Of a stretch of DNA of 64,000 nucleotides, positions 1-8,363 are shown piece by piece. This DNA is from Paenibacillus nasutitermitis. Its GTDB lineage: Bacteria; Bacillota; Bacilli; Paenibacillales; Paenibacillaceae. The stretch lies in assembly GCF_014641075.1 (NCBI RefSeq), contig NZ_BMHP01000002.1, positions 434,001 to 498,000 of the forward strand, read 5' to 3'. The translations under genes and the position numbers were made by a program. Under the pieces are notes generated by a model. That model was not told where the DNA came from. It searched no databases and worked only from the letters and a program-made list of their open reading frames with translations. Each line of letters begins with the position of its first letter. Position 1 is the first letter of the stretch.

Positions 1-868
1 GCTCCTCGCCCATCTCAATATCCAGATACAGGCCCTCGCGCCCATACCGGATCGCATTGGTCATTAAATTCTCGAACAGGCGGAGCAGCAGCTCGGGATC
101 GCCTTCCACCACAAGTGGCGCAGATGCCGCATGCACCCTGCAGGCCATGCCCGCCGCATCCAGCGCAGGCACGAATTCATCCGCCAACTGCTGCAGGAAA
201 GGAACCAGATCAATCCGCTCCAGCTGCAGCGGAAGATCACTGCTGGTCACACGCGTATATTCGAACAAATCATCGATCAGTTTCTCCAGCACAAGCGATT
301 TCTCATAAGCGATACTCACATATTGACGCAGCTCAGGTTCATCCCGGTAGCGGTCTTGCTCGATATATTCCAGAAATCCCAGCACGGAAGTAAGCGGGGT
401 CCGCAGATCATGCGATACCCCGGTAATCAGATCATTGCGCGCCTGTACCGCTGCCCGCTCCTCCGCTTGCGACTGGCTTAGCCGCAGCGTCATCTCATTT
501 ACAGTCCTCGCAACCTGCCCCAGCTCATCAGAGGTTGTAACCGGAATGCGATGCGACAAATCACCTTCGGCGATTTTCTGGAGTCCGGAGGTGATTAATT
601 CGATGTAACGGATCATTTTGCGGGAGAAAACAAAAAAGAACAGAAGGAACAGGAAACAGCCCGTGACTGACATCACGGGGACCGAACCGATTCGGTTAAT
701 AATCCAGCGCAGCAGAGAGGTCAGAGGAAAGGAGGATGACGGATTGAAACGGATCAGTTGGGTAGCCAAAAAATAACTGATCCCCAGTACCACTCCCAAG
801 GAAGCGAGACTGGCCAGAAAAGCAAGCAGAAATTTCCATAGGAAGGTTTGAAACAATTTGGGTCTCAT
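1..868 (-). CDS. Sensor histidine kinase (3' end outside window)
   Basis: This membrane sensor kinase is the likely partner of the response regulator just upstream of it (37-nt gap). The visible 289 residues show a TM segment at about 10-37, a short extracellular loop, a second TM at about 62-82, a HAMP linker (about 83-135) and a HisKA domain with the SHDLRTPL H-box, in which the phospho-acceptor is H153. The start of the ATPase domain, with a FENLMTNAIRYG N-box, follows before the sequence runs off the left edge. ATG 868 is preceded by AAAGGA. The small extracellular loop resembles VanS/PhoR-like envelope sensors. The signal is unknown. Confidence 0.93.
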   Translation of the reverse strand, partial: MRPKLFQTFLWKFLLAFLASLASLGVVLGISYFLATQLIRFNPSSSFPLTSLLRWIINRIGSVPVMSVTGCFLFLLFFFVFSRKMIRYIELITSGLQKIAEGDLSHRIPVTTSDELGQVARTVNEMTLRLSQSQAEERAAVQARNDLITGVSHDLRTPLTSVLGFLEYIEQDRYRDEPELRQYVSIAYEKSLVLEKLIDDLFEYTRVTSSDLPLQLERIDLVPFLQQLADEFVPALDAAGMACRVHAASAPLVVEGDPELLLRLFENLMTNAIRYGREGLYLDIEMGEE

Positions 869-904
869 AATGTCCGTTTTCCTTTCGGATACAGCCGTCT
901 CACG

Positions 905-1600
905 TTATAGATTATCGAATTTGTAGCCGACGCCCCATACCGTTTTGATGTACCGCGGCTTGCGCGGATCGGCTTCGATTTTTTCGCGGATCTTGCGTAT
1001 ATGCACCATAACCGTATTGTTCGCTTCAAAAAAAGCATCCTTCCAAACCTTCTCATAAATATTCTCGATGCTGAAAACAATGCCCCGGTTGCGAGCAAGC
1101 AATTCGACAATCGCAAATTCCCGTGGAGTCAGCTTGACCGGTTCCCCCTCCACCGTAATCTCATGGGTAGATGAATTGATCATAAGACCGTCAATGACGA
1201 CGCTGTCGCTTCCCGCCTGTGGCGGCGAGTATTTGCTGTAACGGCGAAGCTGGCTTTTGATTCTCGCGATCAGCTCGAGGGGACTGAAGGGCTTGGTCAC
1301 ATAATCATCCGCCCCTATGCTGAGTCCTGTGATCTTATCGATTTCCTGACCTTTGGCTGAGAGGAAAATAATCGGCATGTCGCCTGTCTCGCGAATTTTC
1401 AGGCAGGTGTCGATTCCGTTCATGCCTGGCATCATAATGTCCAGCACAATGAGGTCCACGGTCTCCCGCTTTACAATGTCCAACGCTTCCTCACCGCTTC
1501 CCGCGGTAAGAAGACGAAAGTTTTCCTGCAGCAAATAAATTTGCATCAGCTTGATGATTTCAGTTTCATCGTCGACGAGCAGCAACGTTTTCGTATTCAC
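905..1600 (-). CDS. OmpR/VanR-family response regulator
   Basis: This 231-residue DNA-binding response regulator has a receiver domain (1-120) with acidic residues D10 and D11, phospho-acceptor D54 in LDIMMPGMNG, and K103 in the VTKPF motif. A winged-helix trans-activation domain (about 135-229) follows, ending in the usual TVWGVGYKF. Translation appears to start at GTG 1600, with AAAGGG about 11 nt upstream. A TATAAT-like -10 lies at 1631-1636 (minus), without a convincing -35. It is co-transcribed with the downstream kinase and should act on envelope or antibiotic-stress targets, none of which is adjacent. Confidence 0.95.
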   Translation of the reverse strand: MNTKTLLLVDDETEIIKLMQIYLLQENFRLLTAGSGEEALDIVKRETVDLIVLDIMMPGMNGIDTCLKIRETGDMPIIFLSAKGQEIDKITGLSIGADDYVTKPFSPLELIARIKSQLRRYSKYSPPQAGSDSVVIDGLMINSSTHEITVEGEPVKLTPREFAIVELLARNRGIVFSIENIYEKVWKDAFFEANNTVMVHIRKIREKIEADPRKPRYIKTVWGVGYKFDNL

Positions 1601-1744
1601 TGGAATGACGCCCTTTCATGGATTCGTTCCATTATAACAATCCCGGGTAATCTTTTCACATCCTTAATTCTTATCTTTTTCTTAATAAGCTGCAATGAAG
1701 GACTATCGCGCGCTGTTCTACCCGTCTATCTGTAAATACCCGCC

Positions 1745-1769
1745 AAAAAAAGCGCCGCTTAACGGCGCT
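1745..1769 (-). terminator. Terminator of copper lipoprotein gene
   Basis: A 7-bp stem AGCGCCG/CGGCGCT with a 5-nt loop is followed on the minus strand by a run of seven T. It lies about 55 nt past the lipoprotein stop codon. Confidence 0.85.
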
Positions 1770-1824
1770 CTACTGCATCTCTTTAGCAAACCTGCTGACC
1801 CTCGCATACGGCCTGGACTGCTTC

Positions 1825-2679
1825 CTAAGGAACTTTAATAACGAAGGGAACCAGAAAGGTCTCTCCCTTCCGCTTGAACTCGCCCCAGACCTTATAGATG
1901 CCGCCCTCTGGAAATGAGGTCATGAATTTGGCGTCCGGTCCTCCGGCTTTCTCTTCCATCGGATGAACATGCAAATACTTCTGCACCTCACTGTTTAGAA
2001 TGACCACATGTCCAACCGCACCCAGATAAGGCTCAAGATCCTTTATCGGCTCATGCGATCTTGCATCGGTCAAATGGAAGGTCAATTCCAAATCCATTCC
2101 GGCCATCAAATGGTCGTATGTCAATTCAACCTTAACGCCGTTAACGGTCTTGACCAGGATTTTGTCCGGTTCGACCGGCACAGCCTTGGAGGCCGTCCCC
2201 CGTACAGCCACCCATGTGCTGTTATTGACCGCTGACCCTCCTGCCGGCATATAATCTGCGATCAGCTTGTAATCGCCGGCTGCCGGGAACGCCGTTTTAA
2301 CTTGAAATTGTCCATTGCCGTTATATACAGGGTGGATATGATCGAAAGAAGCAAGATCCCGACTCACAACGATCAAATGCATCTGTTTCTCATGATTAAT
2401 ATCAAATTCCTTCACCGGCTTGCCACGCTCATCGTCAATCTGCACCGTGATTGTGGTTGTCTTCCCTGGCTGCGGATTCTCGTCCGACAGCTTCCAGGCG
2501 GCAATCGTCTTGATCTTCGGACTGTCAAATGCCACATGGCCCCCGTGGTTCATTTGCATCATTTCATGGTTGTGATTCATTGTGGTTTTTGGAACCGGCT
2601 CTTCATGATGCCCGAATCTGGAGCATGCTGCTGTCAGACTAACGGCAGCAATTAACAAAGTTAGCCCTATTAGTCTCAT
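1825..2679 (-). CDS. Copper-associated lipoprotein with duplicated His-rich domain
   Basis: This 284-residue exported lipoprotein has a signal peptide with lipobox LTAAC (C19). An N-terminal His/Met-rich stretch (about 35-50, MNHNHEMMQMNHGGH) follows. Two related beta-sandwich units at about 60-165 and 175-283 each carry an upstream His, a HxHP motif (HIHP, HVHP), then FP..G.YK. They resemble YtkA/FixH- or CopC-like metal-binding folds. I chose ATG 2679 because GTGGAGGTAAGG just upstream is its ribosome binding site; a longer reading from that GTG is unlikely. A CsoR-like operator lies 80 nt upstream and copZ is next door. A role in extracytoplasmic copper binding is inferred and not proven. 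Confidence 0.82.
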   Translation of the reverse strand: MRLIGLTLLIAAVSLTAACSRFGHHEEPVPKTTMNHNHEMMQMNHGGHVAFDSPKIKTIAAWKLSDENPQPGKTTTITVQIDDERGKPVKEFDINHEKQMHLIVVSRDLASFDHIHPVYNGNGQFQVKTAFPAAGDYKLIADYMPAGGSAVNNSTWVAVRGTASKAVPVEPDKILVKTVNGVKVELTYDHLMAGMDLELTFHLTDARSHEPIKDLEPYLGAVGHVVILNSEVQKYLHVHPMEEKAGGPDAKFMTSFPEGGIYKVWGEFKRKGETFLVPFVIKVP

Positions 2680-2756
2680 CCTTACCTCCACGACATTTTC
2701 ACTTGTTCTTCCTCGGTTGCCTTGCCGTCCTTCTCAGTTACGCCTGCTCTTCTCTA

Positions 2757-2788
2757 TATGGTACCCCCGTGGGGTATATTTATACCCA
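2757..2788 (-). promoter_or_regulatory. CsoR-like copper operator
   Basis: The palindrome TACCCC-ACG-GGGGTA (minus strand, 2762-2776) sits in AT-rich flanks, preceded by a second half site GGGTATA. G-tract palindromes of this kind are the known DNA sites of CsoR copper repressors. It lies between copZ and the lipoprotein gene, so it most likely controls the lipoprotein. No csoR gene is in the window. Confidence 0.75.
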
Positions 2789-2865
2789 AGAAGAAACGGC
2801 TAACGCCGTCCTTTCCAGCGAAGCAAGTTTCTTCACTTAGAAATAATACTTAACCTTACCTATAC

Positions 2866-2895
2866 AAAAAAAGGGAGCCGCCAGCAGGCGGCTCC
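2866..2895 (-). terminator. Terminator of copZ
   Basis: A 9-bp perfect stem GGAGCCGCC/GGCGGCTCC (2874-2882 and 2887-2895) with a 4-nt loop is followed on the minus strand by seven T. It separates copZ transcription from the copper lipoprotein gene. Confidence 0.92.
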
Positions 2896-2901
2896 GGATC
2901 T

Positions 2902-3102
2902 TCAAACCACATCATAACCTTGATCTTCAATGGCTTCCTTGATTGCAGCAAGTGATAGAAGGGATTTGTCGTAATCAACACTTACCTCCTCCTTAGCCAA
3001 ATCCACTTTGGCGGAAGCGCCTAATGCCTTGACAGCCCCTTCGACCGAATTCACGCAATGATTGCAGGACATTCCCTTTACATGCAATTGAATATGTTCC
3101 AT
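2902..3102 (-). CDS. copZ: Copper chaperone CopZ
   Basis: This 66-residue cytosolic heavy-metal-associated (HMA) domain has the metal site MSCNHC (C13, C16), the usual beta-alpha-beta-beta-alpha-beta length, and the C-terminal EDQGYDVV typical of CopZ. In known systems it hands Cu(I) to a CopA ATPase and to CsoR. ATG 3102 follows GGAGGAGG. An in-frame upstream ATG at 3177 would add 25 residues unlike the family and is not favoured. No copper ATPase lies beside it, which is unusual because copZ normally accompanies copA. A sigma-A promoter lies 160 nt upstream. Confidence 0.93.
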   Translation of the reverse strand: MEHIQLHVKGMSCNHCVNSVEGAVKALGASAKVDLAKEEVSVDYDKSLLSLAAIKEAIEDQGYDVV

Positions 3103-3261
3103 GCCGGTTCCTCCTCCTGGACGTAACGAGCCGCCAGAAATTTTTTCTTCATCGTGATGGTAGGATGACTCTTGCATCGCCCATCATTCGCATCAGGATA
3201 ATGCAGCTCTATTTTTTACCGGTTAACTGACTTTTCCATATACGGTCCACTCTTGGCCACT

Positions 3262-3290
3262 AATATACAATCCCCTACTGGATATGTCAA
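3262..3290 (-). promoter_or_regulatory. Sigma-A promoter of copZ
   Basis: On the minus strand a consensus -35 TTGACA (3285-3290) is separated by exactly 17 bp from -10 TATATT (3262-3267). The spacer holds the G-tract AGGGGAT, which could be a degenerate copper-repressor half site. The predicted leader to ATG 3102 is about 150 nt. Confidence 0.75.
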
Positions 3291-3335
3291 ACATGTGATT
3301 GAATAGATCGTTAAGTGGGTTGACTTCATGCAAAG

Positions 3336-3389
3336 AAAAAACGTCAGTGACCTGGCCGATCAGCAGCGTGATCATTGTCAACGGACGTT
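3336..3389 (-). terminator. Probable terminator of pspA
   Basis: A long interrupted stem has paired blocks AACGTC/GACGTT, TGAC/GTCA and GATCA/TGATC. On the minus strand it is followed by TTTTTTCTTT. It lies 20 nt past the pspA stop codon. Confidence 0.55.
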
Positions 3390-3409
3390 CTTCTTGTTTG
3401 GTCTATGGT

Positions 3410-4081
3410 CTAGTTCTTGTTCTCGTACTGTTTCATCAACGCAGCCAGCTCATCTTCGACGGCCTGATCCTTGCTGAGCGCTTCGAATTCAGCGTCCAGC
3501 AGCTTTTCTTTGCTGGTCAGCTCATCGCTCGCTTCGGCCTGCGCTTCCATCTGGAGCATCTTCTCCTCCATCCGTTTCATGCCCGCAGCGGCGGTATCGG
3601 AGTTAAAACCCGCCATCGATTTATTGATTTCCGCCTGAGCTTTAGCCGCATTATATCGGGCTACCAGCATTTCGCGTTTGTTTTTCATATCGGACAGCTG
3701 CTTGCGCATCTCCGCAAGTTTTCCGCGCAAATTGTCGGCGGAGGATTTGTTTTGTTCATAGCTGCTATGGTATTCATCCCTCTTCTGCTCAGCCGCTTTC
3801 TTCTCTTCAAGCGCACGGCGGGCAAGGTCCGGATTCTGCATCTGGGCTGCTGTATGAGCCTGCTCATTGCGTTTCTTCACGAGCGCTTCCTGTTCCTCAT
3901 ACAGTATTTTGAATTTCTTCTCGATTGCAATCTGGGCAGCGACGGCTTTCTCCGCATCCTCCAGATCTTCCTGCATATCCCGGATATATTGGTCTGTCAG
4001 TTTTACCGGATCTTCCGCTTTCTCAATCATAGCGTAAATATTGGATAAAGTTAAATCTCTGAGTCTTTTAAAAATCGACAT
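3410..4081 (-). CDS. pspA: PspA/IM30-family membrane-stress protein
   Basis: This 223-residue protein is almost entirely helical and charged, with long coiled coils (about 25-190) as in PspA, Vipp1 and LiaH. The N-terminus MSIFKRLRDLTLSNIYAMIEKAEDP matches the amphipathic helix of the family. Such proteins assemble on the inner face of the membrane and protect it during envelope stress. ATG 4081 is preceded by GGGAGGACTGCAA; an upstream ATG at 4153 lacks support and would sit inside the promoter. The promoter is of sigma-W type, matching sigma-W control of the B. subtilis PspA homologue. It is probably monocistronic. Confidence 0.92.
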   Translation of the reverse strand: MSIFKRLRDLTLSNIYAMIEKAEDPVKLTDQYIRDMQEDLEDAEKAVAAQIAIEKKFKILYEEQEALVKKRNEQAHTAAQMQNPDLARRALEEKKAAEQKRDEYHSSYEQNKSSADNLRGKLAEMRKQLSDMKNKREMLVARYNAAKAQAEINKSMAGFNSDTAAAGMKRMEEKMLQMEAQAEASDELTSKEKLLDAEFEALSKDQAVEDELAALMKQYENKN

Positions 4082-4126
4082 TTGCAGTCCTCCCTTTTCC
4101 ATGTTTTCTACTATAATGGTACCTTT

Positions 4127-4152
4127 TACGAATGATAGCGGGATACGTTTCA
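4127..4152 (-). promoter_or_regulatory. Sigma-W-type (ECF) promoter of pspA
   Basis: On the minus strand TGAAAC (4147-4152) and CGTA (4127-4130) are separated by exactly 16 bp. This is the consensus layout of sigma-W and related extracytoplasmic-function promoters. Transcription would start about 40 nt before the pspA ATG. Confidence 0.8.
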
Positions 4153-4210
4153 ATTATGTACCCCGATTGGAAAAAAAATCAACTTATTTAAGCTTATTCG
4201 ACATTTCCTC

Positions 4211-4235
4211 AAAAAAAAAGCGCCGGTTTTCCGGC
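4211..4235 (-). terminator. Terminator of stalk-domain protein gene
   Basis: Stem GCCGG/CCGGC with a TTTT loop is followed on the minus strand by GC and nine T. It lies about 40 nt past the stop codon of the 4275-5180 gene. Confidence 0.85.
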
Positions 4236-4274
4236 AGCTCGACTTGTCCTGTTCCTGAAGTACTTAAATGCGGA

Positions 4275-5180
4275 TTATTTCTGATAATCCGTGCGCTGCT
4301 CGCCTTCGACAGGGTTGATCAGCTCCCCGCTCTTCTGACGCTGCTCCGTGACCGCGTAGGAAGTCATTTCTCCAACATTGCCATCTTTATCTGTCAAGCC
4401 GTATTTCGTGATTTCCGGAGTCATGAAGTTGTACATGAACACGACAGATTCACCGAATGCCTTCGGCTTGACCCCGACTTCACGGTATTTGCCGGTATCC
4501 GACCAGGTATCTTTCTGCCATTTGAATTCAGCCAACCCCTGGCTGTTAATCTCGATGTAGCTGATCAGTCCTTTGTATTCCTTCGTAAAGCGAAGCGTTT
4601 CGCCTTTAGGGAATGTGTACGTTTGGGAGAATCCTTCGCCCGAAGGTGAAAGCTCTTTCCCGGAAGAAATCTCGCTCAGATGGATTGCGATATTACGGGC
4701 TTCCGCAAGCGTCCCTTTCCTGAGCTTCTGGAATTGGGCTTCCCCCGATGGCGTGCGCACAATCGCCTGTCTGGTTGCAGTGATGTAATCCACTTTTCCG
4801 CCAAGCGTTTCGGAGAGAAAACGAAGCGGGACATACGCGCGGCCAGAAACAATCAGTACCGGGGCATCCAGCTTGACACGGGTGCCATTGACATTAGCTT
4901 CTGTGGCGTCCGACTGGAGCATGACGGTCATATTCAGGACCTTGTTTGTAATGACAACGGTCTTCGTCTTGGTATCATAGGAATAGCTTACCCAGCCGGG
5001 ATCATTAAAAGCAATCAATTGCACCATTGTATTTCCTTGGGACAGAATTGCTTGATCCTGTATCTTGCCGTCAATAAAAACCTGCAGCTGCGCAGAGCCG
5101 GCAGCATAAGCGGAACTCCCGACCGTTAGTCCGCCAAGCAGCAGGGAGACGGCGACTACAGATTTCAACCATTTATTCAT
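4275..5180 (-). CDS. Exported protein with copper-amine-oxidase-like N-terminal (stalk) domain
   Basis: This 301-residue protein has a signal peptide (KWLKSVVAVSLLLGG...SSAYAA, cleavage about 27). Residues 30-150 form a stalk domain recognisable from VFIDGK, PVLIVSGRAYVPLRFLSETLGG and the terminal VDYI.ATRQAIV. Despite its name this domain is not an oxidase; in Bacillota it is a common wall- or surface-associated module. The C-terminal half (160-300) is unassigned and ends in a charged tail. ATG 5180 has GGAGG about 13 nt upstream, slightly far. It appears to be a single-gene unit. Confidence 0.85.
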   Translation of the reverse strand: MNKWLKSVVAVSLLLGGLTVGSSAYAAGSAQLQVFIDGKIQDQAILSQGNTMVQLIAFNDPGWVSYSYDTKTKTVVITNKVLNMTVMLQSDATEANVNGTRVKLDAPVLIVSGRAYVPLRFLSETLGGKVDYITATRQAIVRTPSGEAQFQKLRKGTLAEARNIAIHLSEISSGKELSPSGEGFSQTYTFPKGETLRFTKEYKGLISYIEINSQGLAEFKWQKDTWSDTGKYREVGVKPKAFGESVVFMYNFMTPEITKYGLTDKDGNVGEMTSYAVTEQRQKSGELINPVEGEQRTDYQK

Positions 5181-5260
5181 GGTGAATTAATTTCCTCCGT
5201 TTCTTATTCAATTAATAGTTTAGGATGTTAACAGATTATCATATCTGCGGTAAACTGCAA

Positions 5261-5295
5261 ATCCCCCATCGCTTTTGAAGAATGCGATGGGGGAT
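5261..5295 (-). terminator. Terminator of PhyH dioxygenase gene
   Basis: A 12-bp perfect inverted repeat ATCCCCCATCGC/GCGATGGGGGAT (5261-5272 and 5284-5295) has an 11-nt loop. It is followed by TTTT on the plus strand and by TTT on the minus strand. Its place after the 5316-6161 stop suggests it ends that gene. Confidence 0.8.
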
Positions 5296-5315
5296 TTTTA
5301 TGAGCTTATTCGTTT

Positions 5316-6161
5316 TTAACCATTCTGGCTGCGGCTATACAGCAGCGGATTGAGCGGGCTTGCGGCCAGATCGCCAGGACCAAGTCCCGGAAACCAGGAA
5401 GCCAGATCGCTGCGGTGGGAATTGCTTTGCGGTTCAGCTATGCGCAGACCGTCGGCAATATAAATAATGGTCATCACCTTGCGCATATGATCCGTCGGGT
5501 TCCCTGGCGCGCTATGCACGGTCCATCCGGAGTGGAAAGTGGCATCCCCTGCGGCCATTGCCCCATAGGTCCATTGTTCAAACCCTTTTCCATCGATATA
5601 TTGGGCCAGCGTCTTATGGGACTCGTCGGAGATCACCATTCGATTGATAAAACCTTTCTTATGGGACCCCGAGGCGAAAGTCATCGAGCCGATCTCCTCT
5701 GAAATCGGAACAAGCGGCATCCAGAGTGTGATCGTCTTGTCTGTATCAAGCGGCCAGTAGATCTGGTCCTGATGCCAAGGCGTGTGACCCCCGTGAGGTT
5801 CTTTGTAAAGAGCTTGATCATGGTACATCCGGACCCCGTCGACCCCCATTAAATCCGCGGCAATCCGGGCAAAACGGCGGGCTAGGGAAAATTTGGCCAC
5901 CGCTTCGCTATGTTTCCATAAATTTCCGATCTGAATAAAAGCTTTCCCGTACGTATCACGCTCTTCGAGCGGCTTATTGTGGTTGTTTAATCGCTTGACG
6001 CAGTCACTGATAACCGGTTCATAAGCAGCCACCTCGTTCGGAGCGGCTATGCCGCGGAGCAGCACATGTCCCTTTTCCTGATAATCCTCCACCTGTGCTT
6101 TCGTGATCTCATAATGAGAGTCCAGAGCGGGCAGCAGGGCGGTCTGTTCGTCGGCTGACAT
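5316..6161 (-). CDS. Phytanoyl-CoA dioxygenase (PhyH) family protein
   Basis: This 281-residue Fe(II)/2-oxoglutarate dioxygenase has an intact metal triad: H130 and D132 in HQD, and H216 in WTVHSAP. R227, in DHMRKVM, is placed to bind 2-oxoglutarate. Bacterial PhyH enzymes hydroxylate diverse small molecules, and the substrate cannot be read from sequence. ATG 6161 follows AGAAGGAGG. It is divergent from the AraC regulator at 6349 across 187 bp, so that protein probably controls it. It is one of three PhyH genes in the window. Confidence 0.9.
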   Translation of the reverse strand: MSADEQTALLPALDSHYEITKAQVEDYQEKGHVLLRGIAAPNEVAAYEPVISDCVKRLNNHNKPLEERDTYGKAFIQIGNLWKHSEAVAKFSLARRFARIAADLMGVDGVRMYHDQALYKEPHGGHTPWHQDQIYWPLDTDKTITLWMPLVPISEEIGSMTFASGSHKKGFINRMVISDESHKTLAQYIDGKGFEQWTYGAMAAGDATFHSGWTVHSAPGNPTDHMRKVMTIIYIADGLRIAEPQSNSHRSDLASWFPGLGPGDLAASPLNPLLYSRSQNG

Positions 6162-6348
6162 TGTTTATTCCTCCTTCTGCTCATAGGAAATGAGCATCTC
6201 TTTATATGACGATTATATTCATTTGCAACGGAATGGTCATTGTCATTCCCTATTGAATATTTGTCAAAAACAACTGAAACTTATGAGTCCTATATGATAT
6301 ACTCCAACTATAATATCTTCTACAGGAGAAAGGTGCGTACCCATTCTT

Positions 6349-7233
6349 ATGAGTGATCAGTTGAGCTCCCTTCCCGTGGTACCTTTCATCAGAGAAAGCG
6401 ATTATGCCATCCGGCGACCGTGGAATGCACCTGAACGAAGGCTGCTTGATTACCTGCTGATCTATATTCAGGAGGGGATATGCCAATTTGCTGTTGACCG
6501 GCAAACCTACCGGTTTGAATCCGGTCAGCTATGCCTTGTCCAGCCGGGAAGCCTTGTTGCGCTGGAAGGACTGACAGATACGATTACTCCATATGCACAT
6601 CTGGATATTTTTTACAACGAAAAGCGGGAGCAAAGCTTTGCAACCAGGCCTGGGCAGCTTGATCTGAGCCCGTACCGCGATCTGATGCAGCCAAGGTTTG
6701 ACCAGGTATTTGGCATTCATGTTCCTGTTCGCCTTGAAGTCGTCAATCCGAAGAAATTCAGTGAAACGCTCATTCGGATGATTGAATTATGGCAGCAGCA
6801 CAGTACATTGATGCAGTTGAAGGCGCAACTGCTTGCCTCCGAACTGGTTATTTCCATCCTGGAAGCTTACGACCGGGAAAACAGCTTCAGCACACGAAAC
6901 GCATTGGATCCGTTCGGATGGATAGTTTCCTATTTCTCGGTCCATTTGAATGAGCCATTATCGATTCAGGATATGGCCGGCAGAGCCAATCTGTCCCCTT
7001 CCCGCTTCAGCGCGCTGTTCAAAGAGCGATATGGCGTATCCCCGCACCAGTATCTGATGGACATGCGGATCACACATTCCAGAGAGCTGCTTCAGGGCTC
7101 CACATTATCCCAGGAGGAGATCGCGTCCTATTGCGGATTTGCCGATATTCACCATTTCTCCAAAACGTTCAAAAAACGAACCGGACTCACTCCTGGCGAT
7201 TGGCGCAACATGAGACGGAAAAATGAAAAATAA
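6349..7233 (+). CDS. AraC-family transcriptional regulator
   Basis: This 294-residue regulator has an N-terminal cupin-like ligand domain (about 15-150) and two C-terminal helix-turn-helix motifs (about 195-290). The AraC signature runs through GVSPHQYLMDMRI, EEIASYCGFADIHHFSKTFKKRTGLTPG. It is divergent from the PhyH gene at 5316-6161 and is its likely regulator. The start is not certain: AGGAGAAAGG lies about 20 nt before ATG 6349, and the nearer GTG is out of frame. A TATAAT box lies in the intergenic region, without a clear -35. Confidence 0.9.
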   Translation: MSDQLSSLPVVPFIRESDYAIRRPWNAPERRLLDYLLIYIQEGICQFAVDRQTYRFESGQLCLVQPGSLVALEGLTDTITPYAHLDIFYNEKREQSFATRPGQLDLSPYRDLMQPRFDQVFGIHVPVRLEVVNPKKFSETLIRMIELWQQHSTLMQLKAQLLASELVISILEAYDRENSFSTRNALDPFGWIVSYFSVHLNEPLSIQDMAGRANLSPSRFSALFKERYGVSPHQYLMDMRITHSRELLQGSTLSQEEIASYCGFADIHHFSKTFKKRTGLTPGDWRNMRRKNEK

Positions 7234-7271
7234 CAAAGAAAACCCTTATGCGGTATGGGTTTCTTTGTTAT
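7232..7271 (+). terminator. Terminator of AraC gene
   Basis: A stem AACAAAGAAA.CCC/GGGTTTCTTTGTT overlaps the stop codon region and is followed by ATTTTG on the plus strand. Confidence 0.75.
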
Positions 7272-7361
7272 TTTGAATACTGATCATAGGTCTCTCATGA
7301 AACCATATGCCGTATTTGGTCCAAATAGGTCTGTCGCATATTATCAGTTCTGCTCGATGGC

Positions 7362-8189
7362 TTACAAATACGGCTCCACAATCCGCTTTACCCGCTCCAG
7401 TCCTTCCCACATCCCTCCCGGACCGTCATAGATCAGCACCATAGCGCCGTCGAACCCGGATGTTCGCACACGCTCGAGACAAAGACGCAGCTCGGCTTCA
7501 TCCGGCAGACCCTGCTCGTCATAATCGGCTTTGGCATGTACGGAAACGCTTGCGGGAAGGATCTGCTCAAATTCTGCATATTTGTGCGGTGCCTTGAAAT
7601 TGCCGAAATCGGTAATAAATCCGATCGCATCCCCGGTCAACTCCAGAAGCTGCTTGCAGCTATCTCCGGTTGACGTAAGCGACTTGAAATTTTCACTGAC
7701 CACCCGGACACCTTTATCCTCAGCGTACGCAGCAAGCTCCCGAAGCGCAGCGGCTGACAGCCGCAAAGCCTCTTCATCTTGCGGACCGGCTTCGCCGGCA
7801 ATTATACGGATCTGCTTCGCTCCCGCCAGCGCCGCCGTATCGATCCATCTGCACGACAGTTCCAAATCAGCTTCACGGCGTTTGCTGTCGTCAGCCGTCA
7901 GATTGCCGTAATCCAGCAGCAGCGTATCAAAGGATACGCCAGCCGACAAAAAAGACTGCTTGAGCTGTTCCAAATAATCAGGCGCTGTCGACGGGAAATG
8001 AAAGTGACACACCTCAACGGCCCGATATCCGCGCCTCCCCGCTTCCTCAGGAAGCTCCAGCAATGAAAGGATCTCAGGCTGAGCCTGTTCATTTGTCGAA
8101 TGTTCTCCCGTTTCTTCATTCCATACGGTCCATCGAAGCGGACCCAGAAGACGATGCAGGCTCCAGGTACTTACAGATAGATACGACAT
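7362..8189 (-). CDS. Sugar phosphate isomerase/epimerase (xylose isomerase-like TIM barrel)
   Basis: This 275-residue protein of the AP-endonuclease-2/xylose-isomerase-like barrel family opens with STWSLHRLLG. It has acidic and histidine metal ligands spread through the barrel, for example VEVCHFHFP, LLDYGNL, RIIAGEAG, VVSENFKS, FITDFGNFK and SVHAKADYDE. These enzymes isomerise or epimerise sugars and sugar acids. ATG 8189 is preceded by AAGGAGGAAAGG; the longer in-frame start at 8261 lacks a site. It seems to stand alone, with no neighbouring transporter to indicate a substrate. Confidence 0.85.
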   Translation of the reverse strand: MSYLSVSTWSLHRLLGPLRWTVWNEETGEHSTNEQAQPEILSLLELPEEAGRRGYRAVEVCHFHFPSTAPDYLEQLKQSFLSAGVSFDTLLLDYGNLTADDSKRREADLELSCRWIDTAALAGAKQIRIIAGEAGPQDEEALRLSAAALRELAAYAEDKGVRVVSENFKSLTSTGDSCKQLLELTGDAIGFITDFGNFKAPHKYAEFEQILPASVSVHAKADYDEQGLPDEAELRLCLERVRTSGFDGAMVLIYDGPGGMWEGLERVKRIVEPYL

Positions 8190-8363
8190 GAACCTTTCCT
8201 CCTTAATCGAAATAAAAAATTTTGGAAAATGAAAGGGCTGGTCTGCGATAAAGTCTTTCACACAGACCTTATCAGCTTAGCAGAAGCCGCACAGATTACA
8301 ATACCCGGGCGCTGGAACATAAGTTGAGTTTGCAAAAAATAGTAGATAGATAGCAAATAAAAC

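Noticed and set aside
3299..4048. 249-codon plus-strand frame opposite pspA
   Set aside because: It is an antisense shadow of a coiled-coil gene, and the PspA reading has a promoter, ribosome site and family match.
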